Shown: piece after piece, positions 31,654-40,244 of the stretch
Position numbering within the stretch: position 1 is the first letter of the stretch
Layout of the letters: each line of letters starts with the position of its first letter
Assembly: GCA_015066015.1 (NCBI GenBank)
Contig: SVPE01000017.1
Coordinates: forward strand, 1-40,378
Source: Oscillospiraceae bacterium
GTDB lineage: Bacteria > Bacillota > Clostridia > Oscillospirales > Acutalibacteraceae
DNA: 40,378 nt
Direction of reading: 5' to 3'
Notes under the pieces: generated by a model
Seen by the model: only the letters and a program-made list of their open reading frames with translations
Told to the model about the DNA's origin: nothing
The model's database searches: none
Position numbers and translations under genes: made by a program

Positions 31654-31737
31654 GTGAATGTGTTTCTGTGGAAATATGATGCCAGTATAAACTTCGGATT
31701 TGTCAGTAATTATTTTACAAAAAGGCGGTGCGGATCA

Positions 31738-32313
31738 ATGGAACTTCTTGAACAAAGAATTCTTAAAGACGGTCAGGTTTTTCCTGGAAATATCCTTAAG
31801 GTTGATTCCTTCCTTAATCATCAGATAGACGTAGACCTTATAGCTGAGATGGGTAAGGAGATAAAAAAGATTTATAACGGCTGTGGTGTTAACAAGATTC
31901 TTACTATAGAAGCTTCCGGTATCGGAATTGCATGTATAACAGCACAGTTTTTCTCATGTCCTGTTCTTTTTGCAAAGAAAATGAAGACGAAGAATATTGC
32001 AGCTTCTGTCTATAAAACGCAGGTCCGCTCCTTCACTCACGGTACAGAGTACGATGTAATCGTTTCAAAGGATTTCATCGGCGAGGGCGATAAGGTGCTT
32101 ATTGTTGACGACTTTCTTGCTGAGGGCAATGCTCTTTTAGGTCTTATCGACCTTTGCAGACAGGCTGGTGCAGAGGTCGTCGGTTGTGCAATCGCAATTG
32201 AAAAGGGCTTCCAGGAGGGAAGGAACAGAGTCGAAGCAAAGGGTGTACGTGTAGAGTCCCTTGCAATCGTTGAATCTATGAGTGACAATACGGTCACATT
32301 CAGAAAACAGTAA
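31738..32313 (+). CDS. xpt: Xanthine phosphoribosyltransferase
   Basis: 191 residues from the ATG at 31738 (AAAGGCGGTG upstream); the frame from 31654 lies on the -10. Type I PRTase: the PRPP loop is VLIVDDFLAEGNALLGLIDL and the N-terminal hood has the Xpt-type start MELLEQRILKDGQVFPGNIL. TIEASGIGIACITA is the family's second conserved segment. It converts xanthine and PRPP to XMP for purine salvage. 54 bases later the nucleoside-binding lipoprotein begins; with the ABC genes this forms a purine uptake and salvage unit. Confidence 0.94.
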   Translation: MELLEQRILKDGQVFPGNILKVDSFLNHQIDVDLIAEMGKEIKKIYNGCGVNKILTIEASGIGIACITAQFFSCPVLFAKKMKTKNIAASVYKTQVRSFTHGTEYDVIVSKDFIGEGDKVLIVDDFLAEGNALLGLIDLCRQAGAEVVGCAIAIEKGFQEGRNRVEAKGVRVESLAIVESMSDNTVTFRKQ

Positions 32314-32367
32314 ATAGCCGGTAAACCGGTTAAATAAAAAAACAAAAAACATATGGAGGCAAAAATC

Positions 32368-33669
32368 ATGAAAAAATTCCTCGCAATCATGCTTGCTGCT
32401 GTTATGCTTTTCGCTTTCGCTGCTTGTGGCGGAAACACAGCAACTGACGGCAATGCAACAAACGGCAACGCAACAGAAGGCAATGCTGAGCTCCTCGGTA
32501 TGAGTGAATCACCCATCGCTGATGTTGCACTCAACATCGACTATGAAGTTCCCGCAGACTTCAAGATCGGCTTCATCTGTCTTCACGATGAAAACTCAAC
32601 CTATGACCTTAACTTCCTCAACGCTGTTGACAGAATCCAGGAAGCTCTCAAGCTTACTGACGAGCAGGTTGTCGTTAAGGTAAACATTCCTGAAGGTGAC
32701 GAATGCTACGTTGCTGCCAAGGACCTTGTAGCTGAAGGCTGTAAGATCGTTTTCGCTAACTCTTTCGGTCACGAAAGCTTTATGATTAAGGCTGCTAAGG
32801 AATTCCCCGAGGTTCAGTTCTGCCACGCAACAGGTACAAAGGCTCATACAGAGAAGCTTGCTAACTTCCACAACGCTTTCGCTTCAATCTATGAGGGCCG
32901 TTTCCTTGCAGGTGTTGCTGCAGGTCTCAAGCTCAACGAAATGATCGCTGCAGGCGAATTCACAGCTGAAGAAGCAAAGATGGGCTATGTAGGTGCTTTC
33001 ACATATGCTGAAGTTATCTCAGGTTACACATCATTCTACCTTGGCGCTAAGAGCGTATGTCCCTCAGTTACAATGGACGTTCAGTTCACCGGCTCATGGT
33101 ATGACGTAACAGAAGAAAAGAACGCAGCTGAAGCTCTTATCGCAAGAGGCTGTAAGCTCATCAGCCAGCACGCTGACTCAATGGGCGCTCCCGGTGCTTG
33201 CGAAGCTGCAGGTGTTCCCAACGTTTCCTATAACGGCAGTACATATGATGCTTGTAGCGAAACCTTCATCGTTTCCTCAGCTATCAACTGGACTCCTTAC
33301 TACAACTACATCATCGGCCAGTACATCAAGGGCGAAGAAATCGCAGCTGACTGGTGCGGCGGTATTGCTGAAGGCTCAGTAGTTCTTACCGGTATCAACC
33401 AGGATGTTGCTGCTGAAGGCACATTTGACAAGATTCAGGCTCTCGTTGAAGATCTCAAGGCAGGCGAAGTAAAGGTATTCGATACAGCTAACTTCACCGT
33501 TGGCGGCGAAGCTGTTACCTCATTCCTTGCAGACGTTGACGATGCAGGTGACAATGTAGGCGAAACAGAAGCTATCGCAGAAGGTTACTTCGACGAATCA
33601 GCTCACCGTTCAGCTCCTTACTTCTCAATGAGAATCGACGGCATTACTCTTCTTAACGAGATGTATTGA
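32368..33669 (+). CDS. BMP family nucleoside-binding lipoprotein
   Basis: 433 residues from the ATG at 32368 (TGGAGG upstream). Signal peptide with lipobox FAAC (Cys20) makes it a lipoprotein, followed by an Asn/Gly/Thr linker of NAT-N-G repeats (NTATDGNATNGNATEGNAE). The mature part is a PnrA/TmpC-like fold: FKIGFICLHDENSTYDLNFL, KIVFANSFGHESFM, and the late AINWTPYYNYIIG segment. Related BMP proteins bind purine nucleosides. Downstream ABC ATPase and two permeases complete the transporter. High codon bias suggests strong expression, and a hairpin after it may reduce read-through into the ABC genes. Confidence 0.94.
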   Translation: MKKFLAIMLAAVMLFAFAACGGNTATDGNATNGNATEGNAELLGMSESPIADVALNIDYEVPADFKIGFICLHDENSTYDLNFLNAVDRIQEALKLTDEQVVVKVNIPEGDECYVAAKDLVAEGCKIVFANSFGHESFMIKAAKEFPEVQFCHATGTKAHTEKLANFHNAFASIYEGRFLAGVAAGLKLNEMIAAGEFTAEEAKMGYVGAFTYAEVISGYTSFYLGAKSVCPSVTMDVQFTGSWYDVTEEKNAAEALIARGCKLISQHADSMGAPGACEAAGVPNVSYNGSTYDACSETFIVSSAINWTPYYNYIIGQYIKGEEIAADWCGGIAEGSVVLTGINQDVAAEGTFDKIQALVEDLKAGEVKVFDTANFTVGGEAVTSFLADVDDAGDNVGETEAIAEGYFDESAHRSAPYFSMRIDGITLLNEMY

Positions 33670-33686
33670 TTTGATTTTTAACTTAA

Positions 33687-33725
33687 TAAGCGGGGCACTC
33701 GTTGTCCCGCTTAGTGTTCTTTTTA
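33687..33725 (+). terminator. Leaky terminator between lipoprotein and ABC genes
   Basis: TAAGCGGGGCA (33687-33697) pairs with TGTCCCGCTTA (33703-33713, one G-T). The following sequence is T-rich but interrupted, so partial read-through is likely. No new promoter is obvious before the ATPase gene. Confidence 0.72.
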
Positions 33726-33804
33726 TATGAAGATTAAGCGCTGAAAAAACAGTCTCAGGTTTATGGGACTGCTTTTTAAGCACTTAACAAGGGAGGCGTT
33801 AAGC

Positions 33805-35349
33805 TTGGCAGATGTTGCGGCTATTGAACTTAAAAATATAAGTAAAAGCTTCGGTAAAAAAATCGCTAACAAGAATGTTAATCTTACCGTAAACCGCGGA
33901 GAAATACTTTCAATTCTCGGTGAAAACGGAAGCGGTAAAACAACGCTTATGAATATGATTGCAGGTATCTACTTCCCCGATGAGGGTCAGATTCTCATCG
34001 ACGGAAAGGAAGTAGTTATTCACTCACCTAAAGATGCCTTCAGGTACGGAATCGGTATGATTCATCAGCATTTCAAGCTGGTCGATGTTTTTTCCGCAAC
34101 GGAAAACATTGTCCTCGGATTGAAGGAAAAGGGTCGCTTCAATCATAAGGCGGCTGCCGAAAGAGTAAGAGAAATCAGCAGCAAATACGGCTTTGAAATT
34201 GACCCGATGAAGAAAATTCACGAAATGTCGGTTTCCGAAAAGCAGACTGTTGAAATCATCAAGGTGCTTTACAGAGGGGCAGATGTTCTTATTCTTGACG
34301 AGCCTACGGCGGTTCTTACTCCTCAGGAGACACAGAAGCTTTTCGATGTCCTTCGTAAGATGAAGGATGACGGCAAGTCAATAATCATCATTACCCATAA
34401 GCTTCACGAGGTGCTTTCTCTTTCAGATAAGGTGGCTGTTCTGCGCAAGGGTGAATATGTCGGAACTGTCGAAACGGCAAAGACTGACGAGTCAGAGCTT
34501 ACCGAAATGATGGTGGGTAAGAAGATAAGCCTAAATATCGACAGAAGTGAGCCGAAAAACTGTGAGGAAAGACTCGTAGTAAAGGGGCTTAACTGCGTTG
34601 ACCGTGAGGGTGTAAAGATTCTTAACAACGTTTCATTTGTTGCTCATTCAGGCGAAATCCTGGGTATTGCAGGTATTGCGGGCTCGGGACAGAGAGAGCT
34701 TCTGGAGGCTATTGCAGGTCTGCAGAAGGTAAATGAGGGTGAGATTCTCTACAACAATCCCAAGACGGGAAGCTGTGACAATCTCCGTGACAAAACTCCC
34801 GTTCAGATAAGAGATCTCGGTGTCCGTCTTTCCTTCGTTCCCGAGGACAGACTCGGTATGGGTCTTGTAGGCAATATGGACATTATTGATAATATGATGC
34901 TCAGATCCTACCGTAAGGGAAAGTCGGTTTTCCTTGAAAGAAAGGCTCCTAAGGATCTTGCGGAAAAGATTATAAAGGACCTTGAGGTTGTGACTCCGGA
35001 TGCAAAAACACCCGTGCGCAGACTTTCGGGCGGTAATATCCAGAAGATTCTTGTCGGCCGTGAGATTGCGGCGGCTCCCACCGTGTTTATGGCTGCTTAT
35101 CCCGTAAGAGGTCTCGACATCGGCGCTTCTTACCTTATATATAACCTTCTCAACAAGCAGAAGGAAAGCGGTGTTGCAGTTATTTTTGTAGGTGAGGACC
35201 TTGACGTGCTTATTGAGCTTTGCGACAGAATTATTGTTATCGGCTCGGGCAGTATTACCGGTGTGGTTGATGCCCGTACAACAACAAAGGAAGAAATAGG
35301 TCTTCTTATGACAAAAACAGCAGAAAGTCAGGGAGGTGAGCAGAATTGA
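33805..35349 (+). CDS. BMP-type nucleoside ABC transporter, ATP-binding protein
   Basis: 514 residues from a TTG at 33805 (GGGAGG eight bases upstream); the frame from 33763 has no ribosome site. Two fused ABC domains in the RbsA/NupO layout. Domain 1 has Walker A GENGSGKT (39-46), signature MSVSEKQ and Walker B LILDEPTAVL. Domain 2 has a degenerate Walker A (GIAGSGQRELLE), signature LSGGNIQKI, and a Walker B region reading VFMAAYPVRGLD. Degeneracy of the second site is normal for this family. It energises the two permeases that overlap it downstream. Confidence 0.94.
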   Translation: MADVAAIELKNISKSFGKKIANKNVNLTVNRGEILSILGENGSGKTTLMNMIAGIYFPDEGQILIDGKEVVIHSPKDAFRYGIGMIHQHFKLVDVFSATENIVLGLKEKGRFNHKAAAERVREISSKYGFEIDPMKKIHEMSVSEKQTVEIIKVLYRGADVLILDEPTAVLTPQETQKLFDVLRKMKDDGKSIIIITHKLHEVLSLSDKVAVLRKGEYVGTVETAKTDESELTEMMVGKKISLNIDRSEPKNCEERLVVKGLNCVDREGVKILNNVSFVAHSGEILGIAGIAGSGQRELLEAIAGLQKVNEGEILYNNPKTGSCDNLRDKTPVQIRDLGVRLSFVPEDRLGMGLVGNMDIIDNMMLRSYRKGKSVFLERKAPKDLAEKIIKDLEVVTPDAKTPVRRLSGGNIQKILVGREIAAAPTVFMAAYPVRGLDIGASYLIYNLLNKQKESGVAVIFVGEDLDVLIELCDRIIVIGSGSITGVVDARTTTKEEIGLLMTKTAESQGGEQN

Positions 35350-36419
35350 AGGGCCTGAATTTTCATATAGCGAAGCGTGAGCCTATGGTGTGGTACAAGA
35401 ATATGCTTGTACGTGCAGCAGCAATTCTTGCTTCACTTATAACCTCGGCAGTTGTAATTATGCTGCTTACACAGAAGAATCCTCTTGAGATATACGCCTC
35501 TATGCTTTCGGGCGCTTTCGGCTCCTCGCTCAGAATCTGGAGTCTTGTTCAGAATACGGCAATCCTTCTTTGCATTTCTCTTGCAATAACCCCCGCCTTC
35601 AAGATGAAATTCTGGAATATCGGCGCCGAGGGTCAGGTGCTTATCAGCGGTCTTGCGACAACCTGTGTTATGATGTTCCTTGGTGACAGCCTGCCCTATC
35701 CGGTGCTCGTTATCGCAATGATTGCGGCATCTGTGCTTGCAGGTATTGTGTGGGCGGTTGTTCCTGCCTTCTTCAAGGCGATATGGAATACAAACGAAAC
35801 ACTGTTTACTCTGATGATGAACTATGTTGCAATTCAGCTTGTGGCATTCTTCCTCAAATATTTTGTAAAAAGCGGCTCCGGTGTTCTTGAGCCAATGCCG
35901 CAGTACGGTCTGCCGGTGCTTTTCGGTCAGTCCTATCTTCTTAACATAATCATTGTTGCGGTGCTTACCGTGCTGTCTTATGTTTATCTAAAAAAGACCA
36001 AGCACGGCTACGAAATCTCCGTTGTAGGTGAAAGTGAGAACACTGCAAAGTATATCGGTATCAATGTGCGTAAGGTTGTTATCAGAACCCTTGTTGTTTC
36101 AGGTGCTCTCTGCGGTATTGCGGGTCTGCTTCTTGTCGGCGGAACAAATCATACCGTCAGCACTACAACCGTTGACGGAAGAGGCTTTACGGCCATTATG
36201 GTTTCCTGGCTTGCCAAGTTCAACCCCTTCTATATGGTGCTCACGGCTCTTCTTATTGTTTTCCTCGAGAAGGGCGCAGGTCAGGTTGCTACGGACTTCC
36301 GCCTTCCCGGTGCAATTTCAGATATCGTTACCGGTATTATACTTTTCTTCATTATCGGCTGTGAGTTTTTCCTGCAGTACGAAATACTTGTTTCAAAAAA
36401 CGGAAAGGAGAATGACTGA
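35346..36419 (+). CDS. BMP-type nucleoside ABC transporter permease 1
   Basis: 357 residues, about nine to ten membrane helices, BPD_transp_2 family (NupP/YufP type). Typical segments: MKFWNIGAEGQVLISGLATT, which contacts the ATPase, and VSGALCGIAGLLLVGGTNHT near the C-terminus. TTG start overlaps the ATPase stop by four bases; GGGAGGTGAG is the ribosome site within the ATPase gene. The first half of the membrane pore for nucleosides. Confidence 0.93.
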   Translation: MKGLNFHIAKREPMVWYKNMLVRAAAILASLITSAVVIMLLTQKNPLEIYASMLSGAFGSSLRIWSLVQNTAILLCISLAITPAFKMKFWNIGAEGQVLISGLATTCVMMFLGDSLPYPVLVIAMIAASVLAGIVWAVVPAFFKAIWNTNETLFTLMMNYVAIQLVAFFLKYFVKSGSGVLEPMPQYGLPVLFGQSYLLNIIIVAVLTVLSYVYLKKTKHGYEISVVGESENTAKYIGINVRKVVIRTLVVSGALCGIAGLLLVGGTNHTVSTTTVDGRGFTAIMVSWLAKFNPFYMVLTALLIVFLEKGAGQVATDFRLPGAISDIVTGIILFFIIGCEFFLQYEILVSKNGKEND

Positions 36420-37366
36420 TGTTAGCCTTTCTTGTCAGTGCAATAAGACTCGGTATGGCATTTCTCTTCGGCTCTACCGGTGAGACCATTGCCGAAAAGT
36501 CGGGACATCTCAACCTCGGTATCCCCGGTGTTATGTGTGTAGGTGCTTCCTGCGGTTGCTTTGCCGAGTACATCTACCTTTCCCACGCAAAGCTTAATGC
36601 AAACGCATTTCTTGCAATTATTATTCCTATAGCAGCGACGCTTTTCGGCAGTGCGGTTATGGGCTTGATTTTCAGCTTCCTTACCGTAACTCTCCGGGCA
36701 AATCAGAATGTTACCGGTCTTGCTCTTACCACCTTCGGTGTAGGTGTTTCGGACTATATGATTGCTGAAACCGGACCGATTTACACTAAGGGCAGTCGCT
36801 ACTTCACAATGTCTCTCCCCTTTGCCGATGACCTCGGTTGGTTCGGGGATATATTCCTTTCTCACGGTGTGCTTATTTATCTCGCGATTATTATTGCTCT
36901 TGTAACCTCCTTCGTGCTTACAAAAACAAGAGTCGGACTTAATCTGAGAGCTGTGGGTGAAAATCCTGCAACGGCTGATGCGGCGGGTATCAACGTTTCA
37001 CGCTACAGATATGCCGCAACCTGTATAGGCTGTGCTATTGCCGGTCTCGGCGGACTTTCGTTCATAATGGACTACCTCAACGGTAACTGGGAATACTGTA
37101 TTGATGCTATCGGCTGGCTTGCTATTGCACTTGTTATCTTTACGGTGTGGAAGCCCGGACTTGCAATTGTCGGCTCAATAATTTTCGGTGCGCTTTACAT
37201 CGCAAGCAGCTACATTGTAGGCGTCAGCTTTGCCGGTAAGGAAATTTTCAAGATGCTTCCTTATATTGTTACGATTGTCGTGCTTATCATTACAAGCATC
37301 CGTGACAAGAAGGAAAATCAGCCGCCCCAGAGTCTCGGACTCAATTACTTCCGTGAGGACAGATAA
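36419..37366 (+). CDS. BMP-type nucleoside ABC transporter permease 2
   Basis: 315 residues, NupQ/YufQ type, eight or so helices. Family segments: GETIAEKSGHLNLGIPGVMC (EAA-like coupling loop) and LRAVGENPATADAAGINVSR (second conserved cytoplasmic loop). Start ATG overlaps the previous stop by one base (TGATG). AAAGGAG upstream. Last gene of the purine unit; followed by a terminator. Confidence 0.93.
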   Translation: MLAFLVSAIRLGMAFLFGSTGETIAEKSGHLNLGIPGVMCVGASCGCFAEYIYLSHAKLNANAFLAIIIPIAATLFGSAVMGLIFSFLTVTLRANQNVTGLALTTFGVGVSDYMIAETGPIYTKGSRYFTMSLPFADDLGWFGDIFLSHGVLIYLAIIIALVTSFVLTKTRVGLNLRAVGENPATADAAGINVSRYRYAATCIGCAIAGLGGLSFIMDYLNGNWEYCIDAIGWLAIALVIFTVWKPGLAIVGSIIFGALYIASSYIVGVSFAGKEIFKMLPYIVTIVVLIITSIRDKKENQPPQSLGLNYFREDR

Positions 37367-37379
37367 AATACTGATTTTT

Positions 37380-37416
37380 AAAGATGCTTCTGAAAAAGAG
37401 GCATCTTTTTTCTTTT
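37380..37416 (+). terminator. Terminator of the nucleoside transporter operon
   Basis: AAAGATGCTTCT (37380-37391) pairs with AGAGGCATCTTT (37397-37408), loop GAAAA, then a T-rich run. Confidence 0.92.
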
Positions 37417-37496
37417 ATATGTAACCTTTTATTCAAAAATATTGTTTATATATATGAAAGGCCTTTTAATAATCAATGCAAAGGATGTGAATCACA

Positions 37497-38045
37497 GTGC
37501 GGCATAAAAGCGAGTCGGATAAAGAAAAGCTCAGGGCGATTTACGGCGCTTACAAAAACAGAATGTATATAGCTGCCTGCAAGGTGCTTGATGATCCTTA
37601 TAAAGCAGAGGATGCTGTTCACGAGGCTTTTATAGCAATCAGTAACAATCTTGAAAAGCTCAGCGACACCGATTCGGTGAGTACGGCATCCTACGTAATA
37701 AAGGCGGCGAAAAATACGGCGCTGAATATGATAAAAAAGCAGCAGAGAGAGGCGGTAATACCCTTGGATGAAATTCGCGAAAAGGGAGAAGACCGGTTGC
37801 TTGACGAGCTTTGTACCAGAGAGAATTTAAAGAAGGTGGTCAGCGCTATTCTTGCTCTTGATGAAAAATACCGTGATGTCCTCAGCCTTTATTATCTTAA
37901 TGAACTGACTGTACCCGAAATAGCAAAAACGCTTTCGAGAAAGGAAAGCACTGTAAAGCAGCAGCTTGTGCGAGGAAGAAAAATACTTATAAGCAATATT
38001 GAAAAGGAGGTAAATTATAATGGAGAACAGAAACGAAATGCTTAA
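37497..38045 (+). CDS. ECF-type RNA polymerase sigma factor
   Basis: 182 residues. Region 2 at about 12-85 (IYGAYKNRMYIAACKVLDDP YKAEDAVHEAFIAISNNLEK) and region 4 at about 110-165 (YRDVLSLYYLNELTVPEIAK TLSRKESTVKQQLVRGRKIL). No region 1.1 or 3, as in extracytoplasmic-function sigma factors. GTG start with AAAGGAT upstream at a longer than usual spacing. Its 3' end overlaps the next gene by 26 bases, and that gene encodes the probable membrane anti-sigma. Confidence 0.9.
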   Translation: MRHKSESDKEKLRAIYGAYKNRMYIAACKVLDDPYKAEDAVHEAFIAISNNLEKLSDTDSVSTASYVIKAAKNTALNMIKKQQREAVIPLDEIREKGEDRLLDELCTRENLKKVVSAILALDEKYRDVLSLYYLNELTVPEIAKTLSRKESTVKQQLVRGRKILISNIEKEVNYNGEQKRNA

Positions 38046-39372
38046 GGCGGCCTTTGAAGAGGCGGCAAGGATTGAAATCGAAAAGCTCCCTGCTGAGGAG
38101 AAAATCGTCAGACCCTATAGCGAGGAATTCAAGAATAAAATCAACAGACTTCTTGACGGAGAAGAGAAAGAGCCTAAAAAGAAAAGCGGAGTCCGCTTCG
38201 GTAAGATTGCCGTTGTTGCGGCGGTGTTGGTTGCATTTCTGACTTTCAGTGTTTCGGGATTGATAGTCGAAAACTTCCCTTTTAAATTCGGAAGCTCCAA
38301 TTACAGTACAGGTGACTTCGAATTTACAAGTGAAGGCTCTTTTGAGGATGAAAACGAGCTCAGGAGTATTGTATATAATGGAAAGAAGGTTAAAATCAGG
38401 TATACCTATTACGAAACCGATTACGAAAATGAAAACGGAAGCGTAGGATTGGATTTTCCCGAATACGGTCTTATGCTTTATGTTGACGGTGTCAGACAGA
38501 GCTTTGATGTAAGGCATGACAAAGGAAAGGTCAGGGATGCCGATATATATATAATAGAAAGTGATCCCGGTAAGGAAAAAAGTGTAGAGCTCTCATTTAA
38601 ACCCAATATCGGAAAAAAGGGTGAAACACTCAGTCTTGCTCTTGTGAAGATTTATGACCCTGACAATAATTTTTATACAAAGTGTGTGGATACCAGAGGT
38701 GTTTTTGTCGGCCATTGGGATGACGATAACGACCGTATCTGCGATAAGTGCGGTGTGAACATCGATATGATTCCTATAGGCGGACCTACAGCATATGAAA
38801 TTTTCAGCTTTAATGCAAAGCTTGTTATGGAAAAGGATGCTCCAAAACAGACTCCTGTTGCCGATGCCTTTTCGGGAATGAAGGTCTCTGAGCTTGACGA
38901 GCGGATTTATCACTCTTATGATTATTTTGATAGCTTCGATAATCTTCATAACGATTTCGATGAAATGAGAAATCTCGGTGTGAAGATTTACAAGGATTTC
39001 GACGAGTCATACCATGAGGAAAGCTACTTTATTGAAGAGCTAAATCAGGTTGTCACAAACTCGGAGTGGGCTACCGTTATTGAAACCGAGCCTAAGGAAA
39101 AGGATGACTTCATCCTGGGATTTTACGGACAAGAGGGTAAATACAGAGTCAGCTTTTATATCGGCACAGAAATTCAGCCTGTATTTGACGGTTGTGATTA
39201 TGCCGACATTGAAGTAAAAAAAGGTGAGCAGGTTGAGCTTGCAATCAATGTAGATACAAGTAAGCTAAAGGAAGACAATCACTGCTACGTGCTTTATACA
39301 TCGCTTGACGGAGTGTGGGATTGCTTCGGCGGAATGAATCAGGGACTTGTTCATACAATAGGAATAAAATAA
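38020..39372 (+). CDS. Probable membrane anti-sigma or sigma-associated protein
   Basis: 450 residues. A basic/acidic cytoplasmic part (about 1-60, with AAFEEAARIEIEKLPAEEK, similar to small anti-sigma N-termini), one helix at about 62-83 (GKIAVVAAVLVAFLTFSVSG), then a large extracytoplasmic domain. The outer part has no recognised family; it contains a Cys pair in DDDNDRICDKCG, a pattern seen in clostridial surface proteins that may bind metal, and a repeat-poor beta-rich C-terminus. AAAAGGAGGT within the sigma gene gives coupled translation, supporting the sigma/anti-sigma reading. The zinc-finger HxxxCxxC of RsrA-type anti-sigmas is absent. Confidence 0.7.
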   Translation: MENRNEMLKAAFEEAARIEIEKLPAEEKIVRPYSEEFKNKINRLLDGEEKEPKKKSGVRFGKIAVVAAVLVAFLTFSVSGLIVENFPFKFGSSNYSTGDFEFTSEGSFEDENELRSIVYNGKKVKIRYTYYETDYENENGSVGLDFPEYGLMLYVDGVRQSFDVRHDKGKVRDADIYIIESDPGKEKSVELSFKPNIGKKGETLSLALVKIYDPDNNFYTKCVDTRGVFVGHWDDDNDRICDKCGVNIDMIPIGGPTAYEIFSFNAKLVMEKDAPKQTPVADAFSGMKVSELDERIYHSYDYFDSFDNLHNDFDEMRNLGVKIYKDFDESYHEESYFIEELNQVVTNSEWATVIETEPKEKDDFILGFYGQEGKYRVSFYIGTEIQPVFDGCDYADIEVKKGEQVELAINVDTSKLKEDNHCYVLYTSLDGVWDCFGGMNQGLVHTIGIK

Positions 39373-39415
39373 AAACAAATGTCGGAATTAGTCAGCAAAT
39401 ATTTTTAACTGATTA

Positions 39416-39444
39416 TTGACAATGTGAATTTTAAGGGCTATAAT
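39416..39444 (+). promoter_or_regulatory. Promoter of the small secreted protein
   Basis: TTGACA (39416-39421), 17-base spacer, TATAAT (39439-39444): full consensus, so housekeeping sigma rather than the ECF factor. AAAGGAGGT precedes the ATG. Confidence 0.88.
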
Positions 39445-39475
39445 AAAGCTACAATTTTAAAGGAGGTAGAAAACA

Positions 39476-39811
39476 ATGAAAAAGTTTTTAGCAGTTATTA
39501 TGGCTCTCATTATGAGCTTCTCCGTTGCACTTGTTCCTGCTTATGCAGCAGAGGCTGAAGAGGAGGCAACACAGGAGATTACCGTTGAAGGCGTATTCAA
39601 TGCAATTGAAACTGCAGTTATCCTTATCAAGGACACCATCGAGCAGGTTCACAACATTGTCGGACAGATTATGGGCATTCTCGGTAAGGAATGTGCAATG
39701 TGCGGCGAAATTCACGAGATTTCACTTGAAGACAGCGAAATCGAAGACGGTGTTGAAGATGAGGTTGTTGAGGAAGAGGTTCCTGAAACAACAGAAGCTC
39801 TTGTAGCATAA
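39476..39811 (+). CDS. Small secreted acidic protein with CxxC
   Basis: 111 residues. A clean signal peptide (KKFLAVIMALIMSFSVALVP AYA, cleavage after about residue 24), a hydrophobic amphipathic helix (about 39-70, VFNAIETAVILIKDTIEQVHNIVGQIMGIL), a CAMCGEIH motif, and a strongly acidic tail rich in Glu/Val. No known family recognised. The single CxxC with His could bind metal or form a disulfide. Consensus promoter and ribosome site suggest high expression. It has its own terminator. Confidence 0.75.
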   Translation: MKKFLAVIMALIMSFSVALVPAYAAEAEEEATQEITVEGVFNAIETAVILIKDTIEQVHNIVGQIMGILGKECAMCGEIHEISLEDSEIEDGVEDEVVEEEVPETTEALVA

Positions 39812-39828
39812 GTCATTGATGAAAAAAG

Positions 39829-39866
39829 AAGGCCTTACAGTTGGTTGAAAGCTGTAAGGTCTTTTT
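39829..39866 (+). terminator. Terminator of the small secreted protein gene
   Basis: AAGGCCTTACAG (39829-39840) pairs with CTGTAAGGTCTT (39852-39863, one G-T), then T-rich. Confidence 0.88.
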
Positions 39867-39966
39867 GTATATGTGCGTTAAAGAAATAACAAAATACAGA
39901 ATAGGTGTAATTGAAATTTCAAATGTTTAAAGAGTCTAGATATAGAAAAAAAGAGAAGAAAGAGAT

Positions 39967-39989
39967 ATACACCACAACATATGGTGTAT
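39967..39989. repeat. Perfect 8-base inverted repeat upstream of the rRNA promoters
   Basis: ATACACCA (39967-39974) and TGGTGTAT (39982-39989) with a 7-base centre. A TTGAAATTTCAA palindrome is about 50 bases further upstream. Possibly a regulator site or UP-region element for rRNA transcription; no gene is visible between 39867 and the window end. Confidence 0.4.
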
Positions 39990-40078
39990 GAAATCGGTGA
40001 CCATACAAACACACGCGGCGGGGTATACAAAAAGGTAAGAGATTAGTAAAAACAGCCAAAAAAGATTGTCAAAAACTG

Positions 40079-40107
40079 TTGACAAAGACGGAGAATAGTG
40101 ATAATAT
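40079..40107 (+). promoter_or_regulatory. rRNA operon promoter P1
   Basis: TTGACA (40079-40084), 17-base spacer, TAATAT (40102-40107). Confidence 0.75.
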
Positions 40108-40209
40108 ATGCAAGCATTCTTCGGAGAGGCGAGAGCGAGGGAGCTTGGAAAGCCAAAGAGGGGTGCGAAAAAAGGCTTGAAAAAACTTAAAAAAAGTTTA
40201 GGAAAAGTC

Positions 40210-40238
40210 TTGACAAAGGGTGTACGATATGGTATACT
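40210..40238 (+). promoter_or_regulatory. rRNA operon promoter P2
   Basis: TTGACA (40210-40215), 17-base spacer, TATACT (40233-40238). An A-rich tract lies just upstream, as in rRNA UP elements. Tandem P1/P2 organisation is typical of Firmicutes rrn operons. Confidence 0.85.
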
Positions 40239-40244
40239 CTTTGA

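Noticed and set aside
31654..31737. Purine riboswitch or N-terminal extension of xpt
   Set aside because: No conserved purine aptamer words; the extended frame begins just after the -10 and lacks a ribosome site.
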